Assembly (NCBI GenBank): GCA_003169975.1
Contig: PNAA01000035.1
Coordinates: forward strand, 577 to 64,576
Direction of reading: 5' to 3'
Length of the DNA stretch: 64,000 nt
DNA from: Spartobacteria bacterium
GTDB taxonomy: Bacteria > Verrucomicrobiota > Verrucomicrobiia > Chthoniobacterales > UBA10450
Each line of letters opens with the position of its first letter. The stretch's first letter is position 1. The translations under genes were made by a program, and so were the position numbers. The notes beneath the pieces were generated by a model. The model did not search any database. It was not told where the DNA came from and saw only the letters and a program-made list of their open reading frames with translations. Positions 9,594 to 17,856 of this stretch are shown here, piece after piece.

Positions 9594-10547
9594 ATGAGAC
9601 CTGAATTCCCGCCTCCGTTGGTCTTCGAGCCGCTTTTCATGGAGCGGATGTGGGGTGGGCGGCGCTTGGAGAGCGTTCTTGGCAAAAAGCTGCCGCCCGG
9701 CCAGCGCATCGGCGAATCGTGGGAAATCGTCGATCGGCCCGAAGCGCAGAGTGTCGTTAGGCAAGGGCCGTGGCGCGGGCGGACGCTGCACGAACTGTGG
9801 CGCGATCATCGGGACGAAATCTTCGGCGCCGAAATGCCGGATGCGCCGCGTTTCCCGATCTTTGCCAAGCTCCTCGATGCCGAGGAGAAGCTCTCGTTGC
9901 AGGTGCATCCGGGCGCCGCAGTCGCCGGGGCTCTCGGCGGCGAGCCGAAAACCGAGATGTGGTATTTTGCAGCCGCCGATGCGGGCGCGGAGATTTACGC
10001 CGGCTTGCGGCGCGGCGTGGAGCGGAACCGCTTCGAGCGGGCCCTCCGTGACGGCGCGGCGGCTGAGCTCGTGCACCGGATCGCGGTCAAAACGGGAGAC
10101 GCCTTCTTCGTCCCGAGTGGTCGGCTGCACGCCATTGGCGCGGGCAACCTGCTCATCGAGATCCAGCAGAACAGCGACACCACTTTTCGTCTCTTCGATT
10201 GGAACCGCGGTGAGCGCGCTGCGGCGCAGCGCCCGTTGCAGATCGAAAAAGCGCTGCAGTCGATCGACTTCCACGACTTCGAGCCGGAGCTGATTCGTCC
10301 GACCGGCGAGCGACTCGTGCAATGCCCGCATTTCGAGGTCGAGAAGTGGGAGCTAGACCGCGCCCGCCGCGCATCCGGACGGAACGCGTTTGCGCTCTTC
10401 GTCTGTCTCAGCGGCGCGCTGGAGGCGAATGCGGTGCGCATCGCGCCCGGCGAGTTTTTCCTCGTCCCTGCGAGCGCGGCCGCAACCGAATTGCAGTCGG
10501 CTGCGCCGGCGACCAGCGTGTTGCGTATCACCTTGCCGGTTCGTTAG
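9594..10547 (+). CDS. manA: Mannose-6-phosphate isomerase, type I (cupin)
   Basis: A 317-residue zinc enzyme interconverting fructose-6-phosphate and mannose-6-phosphate, the entry to GDP-mannose and surface glycans. The family pattern is clear: FMERMWGGRRL at the N-terminus, the zinc ligands in SLQVHPGA and KTEMWYF, and a third histidine in SGRLHAIGAGNLLIEIQQNSD. The length matches the short bacterial ManA. ATG 9594 is chosen because homology starts immediately after it; the open frame upstream overlaps the divergent VanZ gene. Confidence 0.92.
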   Translation: MRPEFPPPLVFEPLFMERMWGGRRLESVLGKKLPPGQRIGESWEIVDRPEAQSVVRQGPWRGRTLHELWRDHRDEIFGAEMPDAPRFPIFAKLLDAEEKLSLQVHPGAAVAGALGGEPKTEMWYFAAADAGAEIYAGLRRGVERNRFERALRDGAAAELVHRIAVKTGDAFFVPSGRLHAIGAGNLLIEIQQNSDTTFRLFDWNRGERAAAQRPLQIEKALQSIDFHDFEPELIRPTGERLVQCPHFEVEKWELDRARRASGRNAFALFVCLSGALEANAVRIAPGEFFLVPASAAATELQSAAPATSVLRITLPVR

Positions 10548-10559
10548 GGGGATTGTTCG

Positions 10560-10698
10560 GTAGCCGGGGTCGTTGACCCCCGGTGGAGGATGGCTCTCAA
10601 GAGCAAGGGCGACTCTCCCGTTTATGGCGCAACATTACCGCGTCCACGGGTTAACCTCCGGACCCTGCAGACCGGCCGGGGTCGGTGCCCCGGCTACA
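10560..10698. repeat. Extragenic palindromic repeat, GTAGCCGGGGTC type
   Basis: The left end is GTAGCCGGGGTCGTTGACC, the right end GGGGTCGGTGCCCCGGCTACA, with a dissimilar centre. It is the same family as 2759-2863. The right end overlaps the last codons of the minus-strand gene at 10694 and provides its TAG stop. Confidence 0.8.
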
Positions 10699-11152
10699 GG
10701 CGCAGCCCCGGCAGGCGCCGGACCGGCTGCGGGCCCAGCGGCTGGACGCCATCGATTTTCCAGCCATCCGGCTCGGCGGTAAAACTGTAAAGAAAGCCGC
10801 GCACCATGCCGTCAGGCGCGGTGAGGAAAACCTGGACCAGGGCCGCCGCGCCCGCCACGCGAACGGCGCCGAATTCCACATGCTCCGCCTCGGTCATCGG
10901 CGAAAAATCGCGCCGAATCATGAGCTCAAACTGGGAGCGCGAAAATTTTTGCTGCACCCCGGTGGCGGCGTGTCGATAGGCGCTGTCGAAATCGGCCGCG
11001 CGCAAATCGGAGAGCTGGTGGTTGACCAGGGAAAAAAGATCCCTCGTGGCCGGCGGCGGAGTCCTCTCGCGGGCAAAATGGGTCGCTAGGATCGACGCGC
11101 CGCAGAGGGCGAAGAAAAACCCGAGGAGCGAAATCTTGACCAGTCGATTCAT
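10694..11152 (-). CDS. DUF4864-like exported or membrane-anchored protein
   Basis: A 152-residue protein with one N-terminal hydrophobic segment (ISLLGFFFALCGASILA). The body, with VNHQLSDLRAADFDSAYRHAA, RSQFELMIRRDFSPM and a C-terminal SFTAEPDGWKIDGVQPL, resembles the DUF4864 group of small NTF2-like proteins. Function is unknown. The start is two bases after the DUF971 stop, inside the shared word GCCTAACG, so the two genes are co-transcribed. Its TAG stop lies in a palindromic repeat, so the last few residues may have been fixed by that insertion. Confidence 0.65.
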   Translation of the reverse strand: MNRLVKISLLGFFFALCGASILATHFARERTPPPATRDLFSLVNHQLSDLRAADFDSAYRHAATGVQQKFSRSQFELMIRRDFSPMTEAEHVEFGAVRVAGAAALVQVFLTAPDGMVRGFLYSFTAEPDGWKIDGVQPLGPQPVRRLPGLRL

Positions 11153-11154
11153 CG

Positions 11155-11466
11155 TTAGGCGGCACGCGCCGGGTCGATCCGGCGCAGATACTGATAAGTG
11201 TAGAGACCGGTATTATGCCCGTCGCCCCAGGTGGGCTGGAGCGCATAACCGCCGACGAGACTCCAGCCGCGGAGCTCAAAACTTTGGTCGGTGTAACTGA
11301 CACTGGGCCGAACGACTTCACCCATCACGTCCGGCTCGCCTCCGCAGGCCGCGCAGGGGCAGGCCGTGCGCAGGAAGCGGAGGGGCAGAAACGTTTCGCT
11401 CCCGTCATTCCATTGAATGGCGAGTTCGCTCCCGATCTGTTCGATGGTGGCCGGCTCGAAGCGCAC
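11155..11466 (-). CDS. DUF971 domain protein
   Basis: A 103-residue single-domain protein of the DUF971 fold, which is also found at the N-terminus of gamma-butyrobetaine hydroxylases and beside Mrp/ApbC ATPases. Typical features are the WNDGSETFLPLRFLRTACPCAAC segment (CPCAACGG), possibly metal binding, and the end YALQPTWGDGHNTGLYTYQYLR. It lies in a run with yggS upstream and the DUF4864-like gene downstream. Its TAA stop is part of the repeated word GCCTAACG. Confidence 0.85.
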   Translation of the reverse strand: MRFEPATIEQIGSELAIQWNDGSETFLPLRFLRTACPCAACGGEPDVMGEVVRPSVSYTDQSFELRGWSLVGGYALQPTWGDGHNTGLYTYQYLRRIDPARAA

Positions 11467-11504
11467 GCCAAACCCTAACAGGGTTCTAAGGTGCAGGGCA
11501 ACTC

Positions 11505-12218
11505 TCAGTCGCGTTTCGGCCGCGAGCGTTCGCCGAAAATCGCGGTGCCGACCCGCACCAGCGTCGCCCCTTCCTCGATCGCGATCGCAAAATCGCCGCT
11601 CATTCCCATCGAGAGCTGCGGCAACCGAACGTTGAACTCTCTTTCCAGTTGGTCACGCAGTTCGCGGAGGGCAACGAAATAACGGCGCGACGCTTCCGCT
11701 TCCGGCGAGAGCGGCGGGATCGTCATCAAGCCTTCGATGGTGAGTCTGCCTAACGAGAGGGTCGTTTCCAGGTCGCGCCGCAGCGGCTCCGGCGAAAAGC
11801 CATGCTTGCTCGCCTCACCGGCCAGATTCACCTCGAGCAGAATGCGCGGCCGCATTCCTTCCTCCTCGGCGATGCGATCCATGTCCTGCGCCAGCGCAAG
11901 CGAATCGATCCCGTGAAACAACTCGAAGAGTGGCAGGGCGTGTCGAATTTTATTTTTTTGGAGGTGCCCGATGAAATGCCAGCGCAACCGCGAGGGCAGA
12001 AGTGGAATTTTCGCGCGCGCTTCCTGCACCCGGCTTTCGCCAAAGAGCAGCTGGCCAGCCTCGACCGCCGCCTGCACCTTCTCCGCCGCGTGCGTCTTCG
12101 AGACCGCGACCAACTCGATCTCGTCCGGCGAACGGCCACACTTTTGCGCCGCCTCCGCGATTCGCGTTGCGATTCGCGCGAGGTTGGCCGCAATTTCTTC
12201 CATCGGCGAATTATTCAT
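11505..12218 (-). CDS. yggS: YggS/PLPBP family PLP-binding protein
   Basis: About 237 residues, an alanine-racemase-like barrel that binds pyridoxal phosphate and helps PLP homeostasis. The PLP lysine is in ELVAVSKTH; further signatures are [28 protein letters not shown] and [28 protein letters not shown] (several blocks). The frame is open to 12251, but MNNSP at 12218 or MEEIAANL at 12203 are better starts. It heads the yggS-DUF971-DUF4864 run and is divergent from the cytochrome gene. Confidence 0.92.
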   Translation of the reverse strand: MNNSPMEEIAANLARIATRIAEAAQKCGRSPDEIELVAVSKTHAAEKVQAAVEAGQLLFGESRVQEARAKIPLLPSRLRWHFIGHLQKNKIRHALPLFELFHGIDSLALAQDMDRIAEEEGMRPRILLEVNLAGEASKHGFSPEPLRRDLETTLSLGRLTIEGLMTIPPLSPEAEASRRYFVALRELRDQLEREFNVRLPQLSMGMSGDFAIAIEEGATLVRVGTAIFGERSRPKRD

Positions 12219-12316
12219 CGCCCGACGACGGCGGCAAGCAATCTCCCGCAACGGCGGCCTTACCTTACCAATCGATTGGGGTTGAAAACTGGCTTCGCGC
12301 CCGATAAATCGTTGCC

Positions 12317-13578
12317 ATGCGTCGCGCCGTTGGGGTGTGCAGCTTACTCCTGCTTGCCGCGTCAGCGGTTATGCTCGTGACCGGAGGCGCCGCGGCGACT
12401 CGGAAGCCCACGCCCTTATGGCGAGCGCAGGTTCCAACGTGGTCGCAGGACGATCTCAATTTTTTTCTGCACGGTTCGATGGGGACGGAGATTTTTCCGG
12501 AACCGGTCCTGCGCGCGTTTTTCAAAACGTATCCGGAACTCTTTCCGACGACGGACCTGAGTCATCTTGGTCTGATTCCAGATCACGACTTCGGTTGGCC
12601 GATTGGCTTCAGTCGCACGCCCGCGGTCAAACACCTTGGCAATCTGCCGGCGGTTGGAATCAACTGCGCATCGTGCCACGTTTCGCAGATCACCTCCACG
12701 GCGGGCGGCGCCCCGATCCGCATTCTGGGTACGACGAGCCACTTCAATGTTGAAGCCTTTTTCGGCTCGGTGCTCGCGGCCACCTTCAAGACCACCGAGC
12801 CGGCGAACATGAAGAAATTTCTCGGCGCTTATCTCGGCGCGAGCCGGCCGACGTTTGAGGCGGCGTGGAGCAGGCAGGAGGAAAAAATTACTGCGGCGAT
12901 GAAGGCCGATCCGTTGGGCGCAAATGACATCGCGCCCGGCGAATTGCACGCGATCGCAAACGCCGACCTCCAGCCGCCATTCGACGCCGACACCGATCTG
13001 GCGTCGCGCGCCCATGCGATGCTGCAACTTTTCCATAATATTCGCGCGGTACTGCATGTGCCGGACCAGCCGCCGGACAAACCGCCGCCCGCTTCCGGTC
13101 CGGGCCGAAACGACGCCTTTGGGTTGTTGTCCGCCGCGCTGCTCCATTCGCCGGCGTATGCGCCGATTAAGTTCGGTTTGGTTTGGAATGTGGATCGACG
13201 CACCTGGGTGCATTGGGACGGCAACACCCGCTCGCCGAGCTGGAGCTGAAAGGCTATACGCCGCCGCAGGAATTTGGCGTGCGGAGCACGGGAAAATATT
13301 TCGCCGCATCCCTCGGCGGCGTGTGGGCGCGCTCACCTTATTTGCACAACGGGTCGGTGCGCACGCTTCAGGAATTGCTCACCCCGCCGGCGCAACGTGC
13401 CAAGACTTTTCATCGCGGCTCGCGGCGCTTCGATCCCACGCAGATGGGCTTCACCGATGAAGGCGCCTATCTTCTCGACACCACCACGCCCGGCAACGCC
13501 AATTCCGGGCACGACTACGGGACGAGACTCTCCGCTGCGGAGAAAGCGGAACTCATCGAGTATCTGAAGACGCTGTAG
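12317..13578 (+). pseudogene. Cytochrome c peroxidase-like exported haem protein, frameshifted
   Basis: The N-terminus has a signal peptide (VCSLLLLAASAVMLVTGGAAA). A haem-binding CASCH follows in VGINCASCHVSQ. The reading frame stops at 13247-13249 after VHWDGNTRSP, and the expected continuation (ELELKGYTPPQEFGV, then SPYLHNGSVRTLQELL, the C-terminal signature of this family) is in the next frame, ending at TAG 13576-13578. The span of 1262 nt is one base short of whole codons. A base was probably lost near TCGCCGAG at about 13230-13240. It is a null allele or a sequencing error. It likely acted in periplasmic electron transfer. Confidence 0.78.
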
Positions 13579-13678
13579 ACGCTTCGCTCTGCGAAGCGTG
13601 GGCGGAAACCGCATTCGTTCTCAATCGCCCTTCCTTCACGGCGTCCATTCCCGCGCCGCCTAGAGGGCGGCGTCTACA
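13574..13678. repeat. Extragenic palindromic repeat, TGTAGACGC type
   Basis: The left end is TGTAGACGCTTCGC and the right end GGGCGGCGTCTACA. It fills the gap between two convergent genes. The TAG in each terminal TGTAG is the stop codon of the gene running into it: 13576-13578 on the plus strand and 13674-13676 on the minus strand. Confidence 0.85.
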
Positions 13679-14312
13679 ATTGCCGAATCTGCGGCACGTC
13701 GAGAATCCGGATTTGCTCGGGCGGATTTTCCACCGCCCAAACTAGCGCGCGCACCATTTGCTTGATCGTGATCAGCCCGAGGCGTTGCGCCGGCTCCCTC
13801 GTCTGCGGGATTCGTTCCAGGATCCAGTAAACCGGCAGAAGCGCGTAGGGCCACCAATGCCCGGGCCCGAGGACATACCATGGCCTAACGAACGTCGCCG
13901 GCACACCGCTGGCGCGAATCATCGCTTCGCCTTCCATGCGGACGGCGATGAACGCTTTCATCGCGCGCGCCGGATGGGCCACGCTCAGGTACACAAAATG
14001 CCGCACTCCGGCGTCACGCGCGGCCTTCGCCGCGACCACCACCGAAACCAGATCGATTTCCTGGAACTGCTTCGCCTTCGCCGGGCTTGGATGTGGCGTG
14101 CCGATCAAATGGACGAAGGTGTCGGCCGGGGAAATCTCTTTTGTGTAGGAATCCATCTGCAACGGATCACCCGACAATCGGCCCGCGCCGGGCGGCAGTT
14201 TGCCCTGCGATGGCTGCCGCACGAGCGCCTTCACCCGATGTCCCCGCGCGAGAAGCGCGGGAATTAAGCGCGATCCAATGTAGCCCGTGCCGCCGGTGAC
14301 AAAGACATTCAT
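13674..14312 (-). CDS. NAD(P)-binding Rossmann protein (atypical SDR, NmrA/NDUFA9-like)
   Basis: A 212-residue extended-SDR-like protein. The nucleotide motif GGTGYIGSRL (residues 7-16) and LVRQPSQGKLP suggest NADP binding; DTFVHLIGTPHPS and HFVYLSVAHPARAM follow. The usual YxxxK catalytic pair is not evident, as in atypical SDRs. Substrate unknown. The start overlaps the DUF72 stop by ATGA (14309-14312), so it is the last gene of the minus-strand run and ends in a palindromic repeat. Confidence 0.8.
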   Translation of the reverse strand: MNVFVTGGTGYIGSRLIPALLARGHRVKALVRQPSQGKLPPGAGRLSGDPLQMDSYTKEISPADTFVHLIGTPHPSPAKAKQFQEIDLVSVVVAAKAARDAGVRHFVYLSVAHPARAMKAFIAVRMEGEAMIRASGVPATFVRPWYVLGPGHWWPYALLPVYWILERIPQTREPAQRLGLITIKQMVRALVWAVENPPEQIRILDVPQIRQL

Positions 14313-15010
14313 TGCGCGAGTAACTCGATCATTTGCGCGGCCAGCTTCGGGCCGGTCCCGGCTTCTTCGTGTTTGAAATAGACGAAAACATCCTGCCAGT
14401 TCCCTTTCTTTTCCCTAACGAACTGCGTCCAGCGTGCGACGTCTGCCGCGCTGTAGTCTTCGCGCCGGAGCCGGAGATAGCCGTAATCCGCCGTCACCGC
14501 CGTGGGTGCGGCCCGCTTTTCCGTGTCCGCGAGGCAAAGCGCGACGTTGTGTTCGCGGAGGAGCGCGAAAATTTCCTCGTCGAGCCACGATTCGTGCCGG
14601 AACTCGAAAGCCGCGCGCATCGTCGGTAGCTCGCGCAGAAACGCGCTCAGCACTTCCGCGTTCTTTTTGAAATTCGGCGGAAGCTGAAACAGAATCGGCC
14701 CGAGCCGATCGCCGAGCGCGGAAACGACCCGGCAGAAGTAACCGAGCGTGTCCTGGCAATCGCGCAGCCTGGCGAAGTGGGTGATTTTCTGCGGCGCCTT
14801 GAGCGCGAAGCGAAAATTTGGCGGCGTCTGGGCGAGCCAGTTCTCGATCGTTTTCGGGGAGGGGATGCGATGAAAAGTGTAGTTGATCTCGGTTGTGGCC
14901 AGACGTTCCGCGAAGTAGGGAAGCATCTTGCTCGCCGGCAAATCCTCCGGGTAAAAGCTGCCCTTCCATTCCGCGTACTGGAAACCCGACGTGCCGATCC
15001 AGGTCTTCAT
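14309..15010 (-). CDS. DUF72 family protein (YecE-like)
   Basis: A 233-residue TIM-barrel protein of the DUF72 family. It opens with WIGTSGFQYAEWKGSFYP, the family hallmark, continues with INYTFHRIPSPKTIENWLAQTP and FRFALKAPQKITHF, and ends with VFVYFKHEEAGTGPKLAAQM. The function is unknown in general. ATG 15010 is the natural start; the long frame upstream is antisense shadow of the flavoprotein gene. It is translationally coupled to the SDR gene below it. Confidence 0.9.
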   Translation of the reverse strand: MKTWIGTSGFQYAEWKGSFYPEDLPASKMLPYFAERLATTEINYTFHRIPSPKTIENWLAQTPPNFRFALKAPQKITHFARLRDCQDTLGYFCRVVSALGDRLGPILFQLPPNFKKNAEVLSAFLRELPTMRAAFEFRHESWLDEEIFALLREHNVALCLADTEKRAAPTAVTADYGYLRLRREDYSAADVARWTQFVREKKGNWQDVFVYFKHEEAGTGPKLAAQMIELLAQ

Positions 15011-15063
15011 TCTTCCCCCGATCTTGCGCTGGCGGGGGCCGGTTGACAAATTCGTCTTGTTCG

Positions 15064-16233
15064 TTAGGCCACTTCGCCGGCGGCGTGGCCGCTGGCCCAG
15101 GCCCACTGGAAATTGTAGCCGCCCAGCCAGCCGGTCACATCGACCACTTCGCCGATGAAGTAGAGTCCCGGCACGCGCCGCGCCTCCATCGTCTTCGATG
15201 ACAACTCGCTCGTCTCGACGCCGCCGACGGTCACCTCGGCTTTCGAATAGCCTTCCGTGACCGCGGGTCGGATCGGCCAATGATGGACGAGCCGCGCGAG
15301 TTGTTCGAGGTCCGCGGTCCGCGTTTGTTGGAGCGATTTTTGCGGGGCGTAACGAGCGCACCAGGCTGCCGCGAAACGCGCAGGCCATTCGCGTTCGAGC
15401 AAATCCAGGGCAGTCATTTTCGACCCGCGTTGCCCGAGCAGCCAATCCGCTCCGGGATGTTGCGGCAGGAGATCGAGCGTCGCGTTTTCGCCTTCCCGCC
15501 AGTAGGACGAAATTTGCAGGATCGCCGGTCCGCTTAGTCCCCGGTGAGTGATCAGCATGGCCTCGGCAAAGGAGGCGCGGTTGGCGCGCGCGACTACCGG
15601 CAGCGACACGCCAGTTAAAGGTGCAAAGGTCTCGCGCTCGCTTTCGTCGAAGGTGAGGGGAACGAGACCGGGCCGCGTGGCCGTCAACTTGAGACCGAAT
15701 TGCTCCGCGACCCGATAACCGAAATCGGAAGCGCCCAGCCTGGCGAAGGACAACCCGCCCGTCGCGATGACGAGCGAATCGCATTCCAGCGTCCCGCGAT
15801 TCGTGCCTAACGAAAAGCGTTCCGGTCTTTCGACCGACTCGACCTGGCAACCGCACTGCACCTCCACTTCCGCGATGGCGCACTCCGCGAGCAGCATCTC
15901 GATGATCTGGCGCGAGCTGAAATCGCAGAAGAGCTGCCCCAGTTTTTTCTCGTGAAACGGAATCCGATGTTTCTCGACCAGAGCGATGAAATCCTGCGGC
16001 GTGTAGCGGGCGAGGGCTGACGCGCAGAAACGCGGGTTACCAGAAATGTAGTTTTCTGGCGCGGCGAAGAGGTTCGTAAAATTGCAGCGTCCGCCGCCGG
16101 AGATCGCGATCTTTAACCCGACGCGCCCGTTGTGCTCGAGCAGGGCGACGCGCCGGGAGCGCTGCCCGGCGGTCAACGCGCACATCAGGCCGGCGCCGCC
16201 GCCGCCGATCACGATGACATCGTAACGCTGCAA
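15064..16233 (-). CDS. NAD(P)/FAD-dependent oxidoreductase, HI0933/YhiN family
   Basis: A 389-residue flavoprotein. The FAD dinucleotide motif is VIGGGGAGLMCALTAG at the N-terminus, followed by the family signature KIAISGGGRCNFTN and, at the C-terminus, YFIGEVVDVTGWLGGYNFQWAWASG (in two blocks), which closes the FAD site. The physiological substrate is not known. The start is TTG at 16231-16233, directly after the TAA of the upstream gene with no gap. The TAA stop is embedded in GCCTAACG. Confidence 0.9.
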   Translation of the reverse strand: MQRYDVIVIGGGGAGLMCALTAGQRSRRVALLEHNGRVGLKIAISGGGRCNFTNLFAAPENYISGNPRFCASALARYTPQDFIALVEKHRIPFHEKKLGQLFCDFSSRQIIEMLLAECAIAEVEVQCGCQVESVERPERFSLGTNRGTLECDSLVIATGGLSFARLGASDFGYRVAEQFGLKLTATRPGLVPLTFDESERETFAPLTGVSLPVVARANRASFAEAMLITHRGLSGPAILQISSYWREGENATLDLLPQHPGADWLLGQRGSKMTALDLLEREWPARFAAAWCARYAPQKSLQQTRTADLEQLARLVHHWPIRPAVTEGYSKAEVTVGGVETSELSSKTMEARRVPGLYFIGEVVDVTGWLGGYNFQWAWASGHAAGEVA

Positions 16234-17076
16234 TTATTCCAGTGGCTCGCCGCTCTCGCGCCCGGCTTTCGGCTCGTCCAATTCCCAGAGCAGCCAGTCG
16301 TCGTTAGGCACGTATTTCTTCAGACGGTCGTCCCAGCGCTGCGGCAGTTCGTGCGTCAGCCGCTCGAGGAAGGGCAGGAGCGGGTTTTGCGGTGGTTGCA
16401 ATCGCTCCCGCTCGTCCATCGCGATGTCGGTCCAACTGAATCTTTCCCGATAATCGGCGAAGCCGAACCCATCGAAGAAATTTCCGCTCCCGACCAGCGG
16501 CATATACCAAAGGCTTGGGATCGCCCGCGGATTCGGCTTGATCGGCACATCCGAAACCAGCCGGTCCAGGAGTTGCAAAGCGTGCGCGTCCTTGCCCTGC
16601 TCGAGATGCGCGCGCAGGAGTTCGAGGGCGGGGAAGGTGACCGGTGGACTAACGAAAAGCACCGGCTTCCATTGCAGGCGGGAGAGCACGATCTCGTGCA
16701 CCGTGCCGACGCTGTAAATATTCGTCGGCACAAAGGCGATCGTGAAATCACTCGTGTCCACCATCCGCAGATCGATGTGGAGCGTCTCCCAAAACTTCGC
16801 GGCGCACCGGGAGCGCTTTTCGTCGCCCGCCTGGCCCGGCGCAAAGGTCCACTCCTCGCGCACATCGACCGTGTGGCTGTCTTCCAGCCCGTATTGTTGC
16901 GCGCCGCGCACCCCCGGCTTGAACCACGGATCGAAAACAATCGCGCCGTGCGCGCGCAGAAAATCGCCGGTCCGGTTGCGCCAGCCGAGTTTCTTCTCGT
17001 CGGCGCGCGAAGCGACAAAATCCATCGGGCCGGAAAGATAAACGCGCGCGCCGCGCAGGAAGTGGTGCTGCTTCAT
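16234..17076 (-). CDS. Nucleoside 2-deoxyribosyltransferase-like protein
   Basis: About 280 residues. The N-terminus YLSGPMDF and the later SVGTVHEIVLSRLQWKPVLFV resemble the nucleoside 2-deoxyribosyltransferase fold (SGP at the phosphate/ribose site; a glutamate after GT as the nucleophile). The C-terminal ~100 residues have no recognised domain. It could act on nucleosides or nucleotide derivatives, but this is only inferred. ATG 17076 begins MKQHHFLRGARVYLSGP; the longer open frame overlaps the SCO gene. It is immediately upstream of the HI0933 gene. Confidence 0.6.
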   Translation of the reverse strand: MKQHHFLRGARVYLSGPMDFVASRADEKKLGWRNRTGDFLRAHGAIVFDPWFKPGVRGAQQYGLEDSHTVDVREEWTFAPGQAGDEKRSRCAAKFWETLHIDLRMVDTSDFTIAFVPTNIYSVGTVHEIVLSRLQWKPVLFVSPPVTFPALELLRAHLEQGKDAHALQLLDRLVSDVPIKPNPRAIPSLWYMPLVGSGNFFDGFGFADYRERFSWTDIAMDERERLQPPQNPLLPFLERLTHELPQRWDDRLKKYVPNDDWLLWELDEPKAGRESGEPLE

Positions 17077-17141
17077 CGCGCGAGCATAGTGCGTCGGAAA
17101 GAGATTTGAAGTGGTGGATTCACGCCGTGTCAACGCGCGCG

Positions 17142-17849
17142 CTACAGTTGACTTGCGGCAGGACTCCGGCTCGCGCGTCGCAGGGCGATGAGTTGCAGCA
17201 CATAAAAGCAAAGAACGACGCAGAGGATCGAGGCCGCAAAAAGTAAAAGAGCATAAAGCACATCGGAATGCCGGCCGATCCAGTCGCTCTCGCCTTTGGC
17301 GACTCCTAAAGCCGCATCGAGGTCTCGACCGGAATACAGGTCTCCGTAGATCCATTTGGCGACGCGGAGATTAGTGTCCAGGAACACCAAGACATTCGGG
17401 TGCGTGAATTCTTTTCCCGCCTGCCCATATTGAAATCCGATCGATTCGAGCAGCGCTTCCGTATCCTTGGTGGAACCCGTGCCTAGCGACCAGCCAAGCG
17501 GGATTTTCTCACTCGCGCGATAGGCGGCCAGGACGGCGGGAGTGTCGGTCGGATCGAATGAGAACAGCAGGATGCGGAACTGGGTGGGATCGGCCGATGC
17601 CTCAGAGAGCGCCTCCTGCAAGTGCCCGACATTCGTCACACAAGCCGTCCGGCAACGCGTATAGATCGGCAGCAGAATGACGGGATAGCCGGCGAAGTCT
17701 GAGAGCCGATGGATGCTCCCGCTCTCATCGGTCCAGCTGACTGGCGGGACGGCTGTTCCAGCTTGCGGCGCGACATCCTTGATGACCCCGGCCCAGAGAT
17801 CGCCCGCAAGGACGAGGATTAAAGTGAAAGCAGAAAAGAAGCGCCTCAC
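17142..17849 (-). CDS. SCO1/SenC-type copper chaperone
   Basis: A 235-residue thioredoxin-fold protein with an N-terminal signal peptide and a C-terminal membrane helix (LYALLLFAASILCVVLCFYV). The copper-binding CxxxC is CRTAC, and the third ligand His is in KEFTHPN; both are intact. SCO proteins deliver copper to the CuA centre of oxidase subunit II. The gene lies 7 nt after subunit I in the same operon. An extra C-terminal helix is less usual and would anchor it at both ends unless the signal is cleaved. Confidence 0.9.
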   Translation of the reverse strand: MRRFFSAFTLILVLAGDLWAGVIKDVAPQAGTAVPPVSWTDESGSIHRLSDFAGYPVILLPIYTRCRTACVTNVGHLQEALSEASADPTQFRILLFSFDPTDTPAVLAAYRASEKIPLGWSLGTGSTKDTEALLESIGFQYGQAGKEFTHPNVLVFLDTNLRVAKWIYGDLYSGRDLDAALGVAKGESDWIGRHSDVLYALLLFAASILCVVLCFYVLQLIALRRASRSPAASQL

Positions 17850-17856
17850 AGTAACC

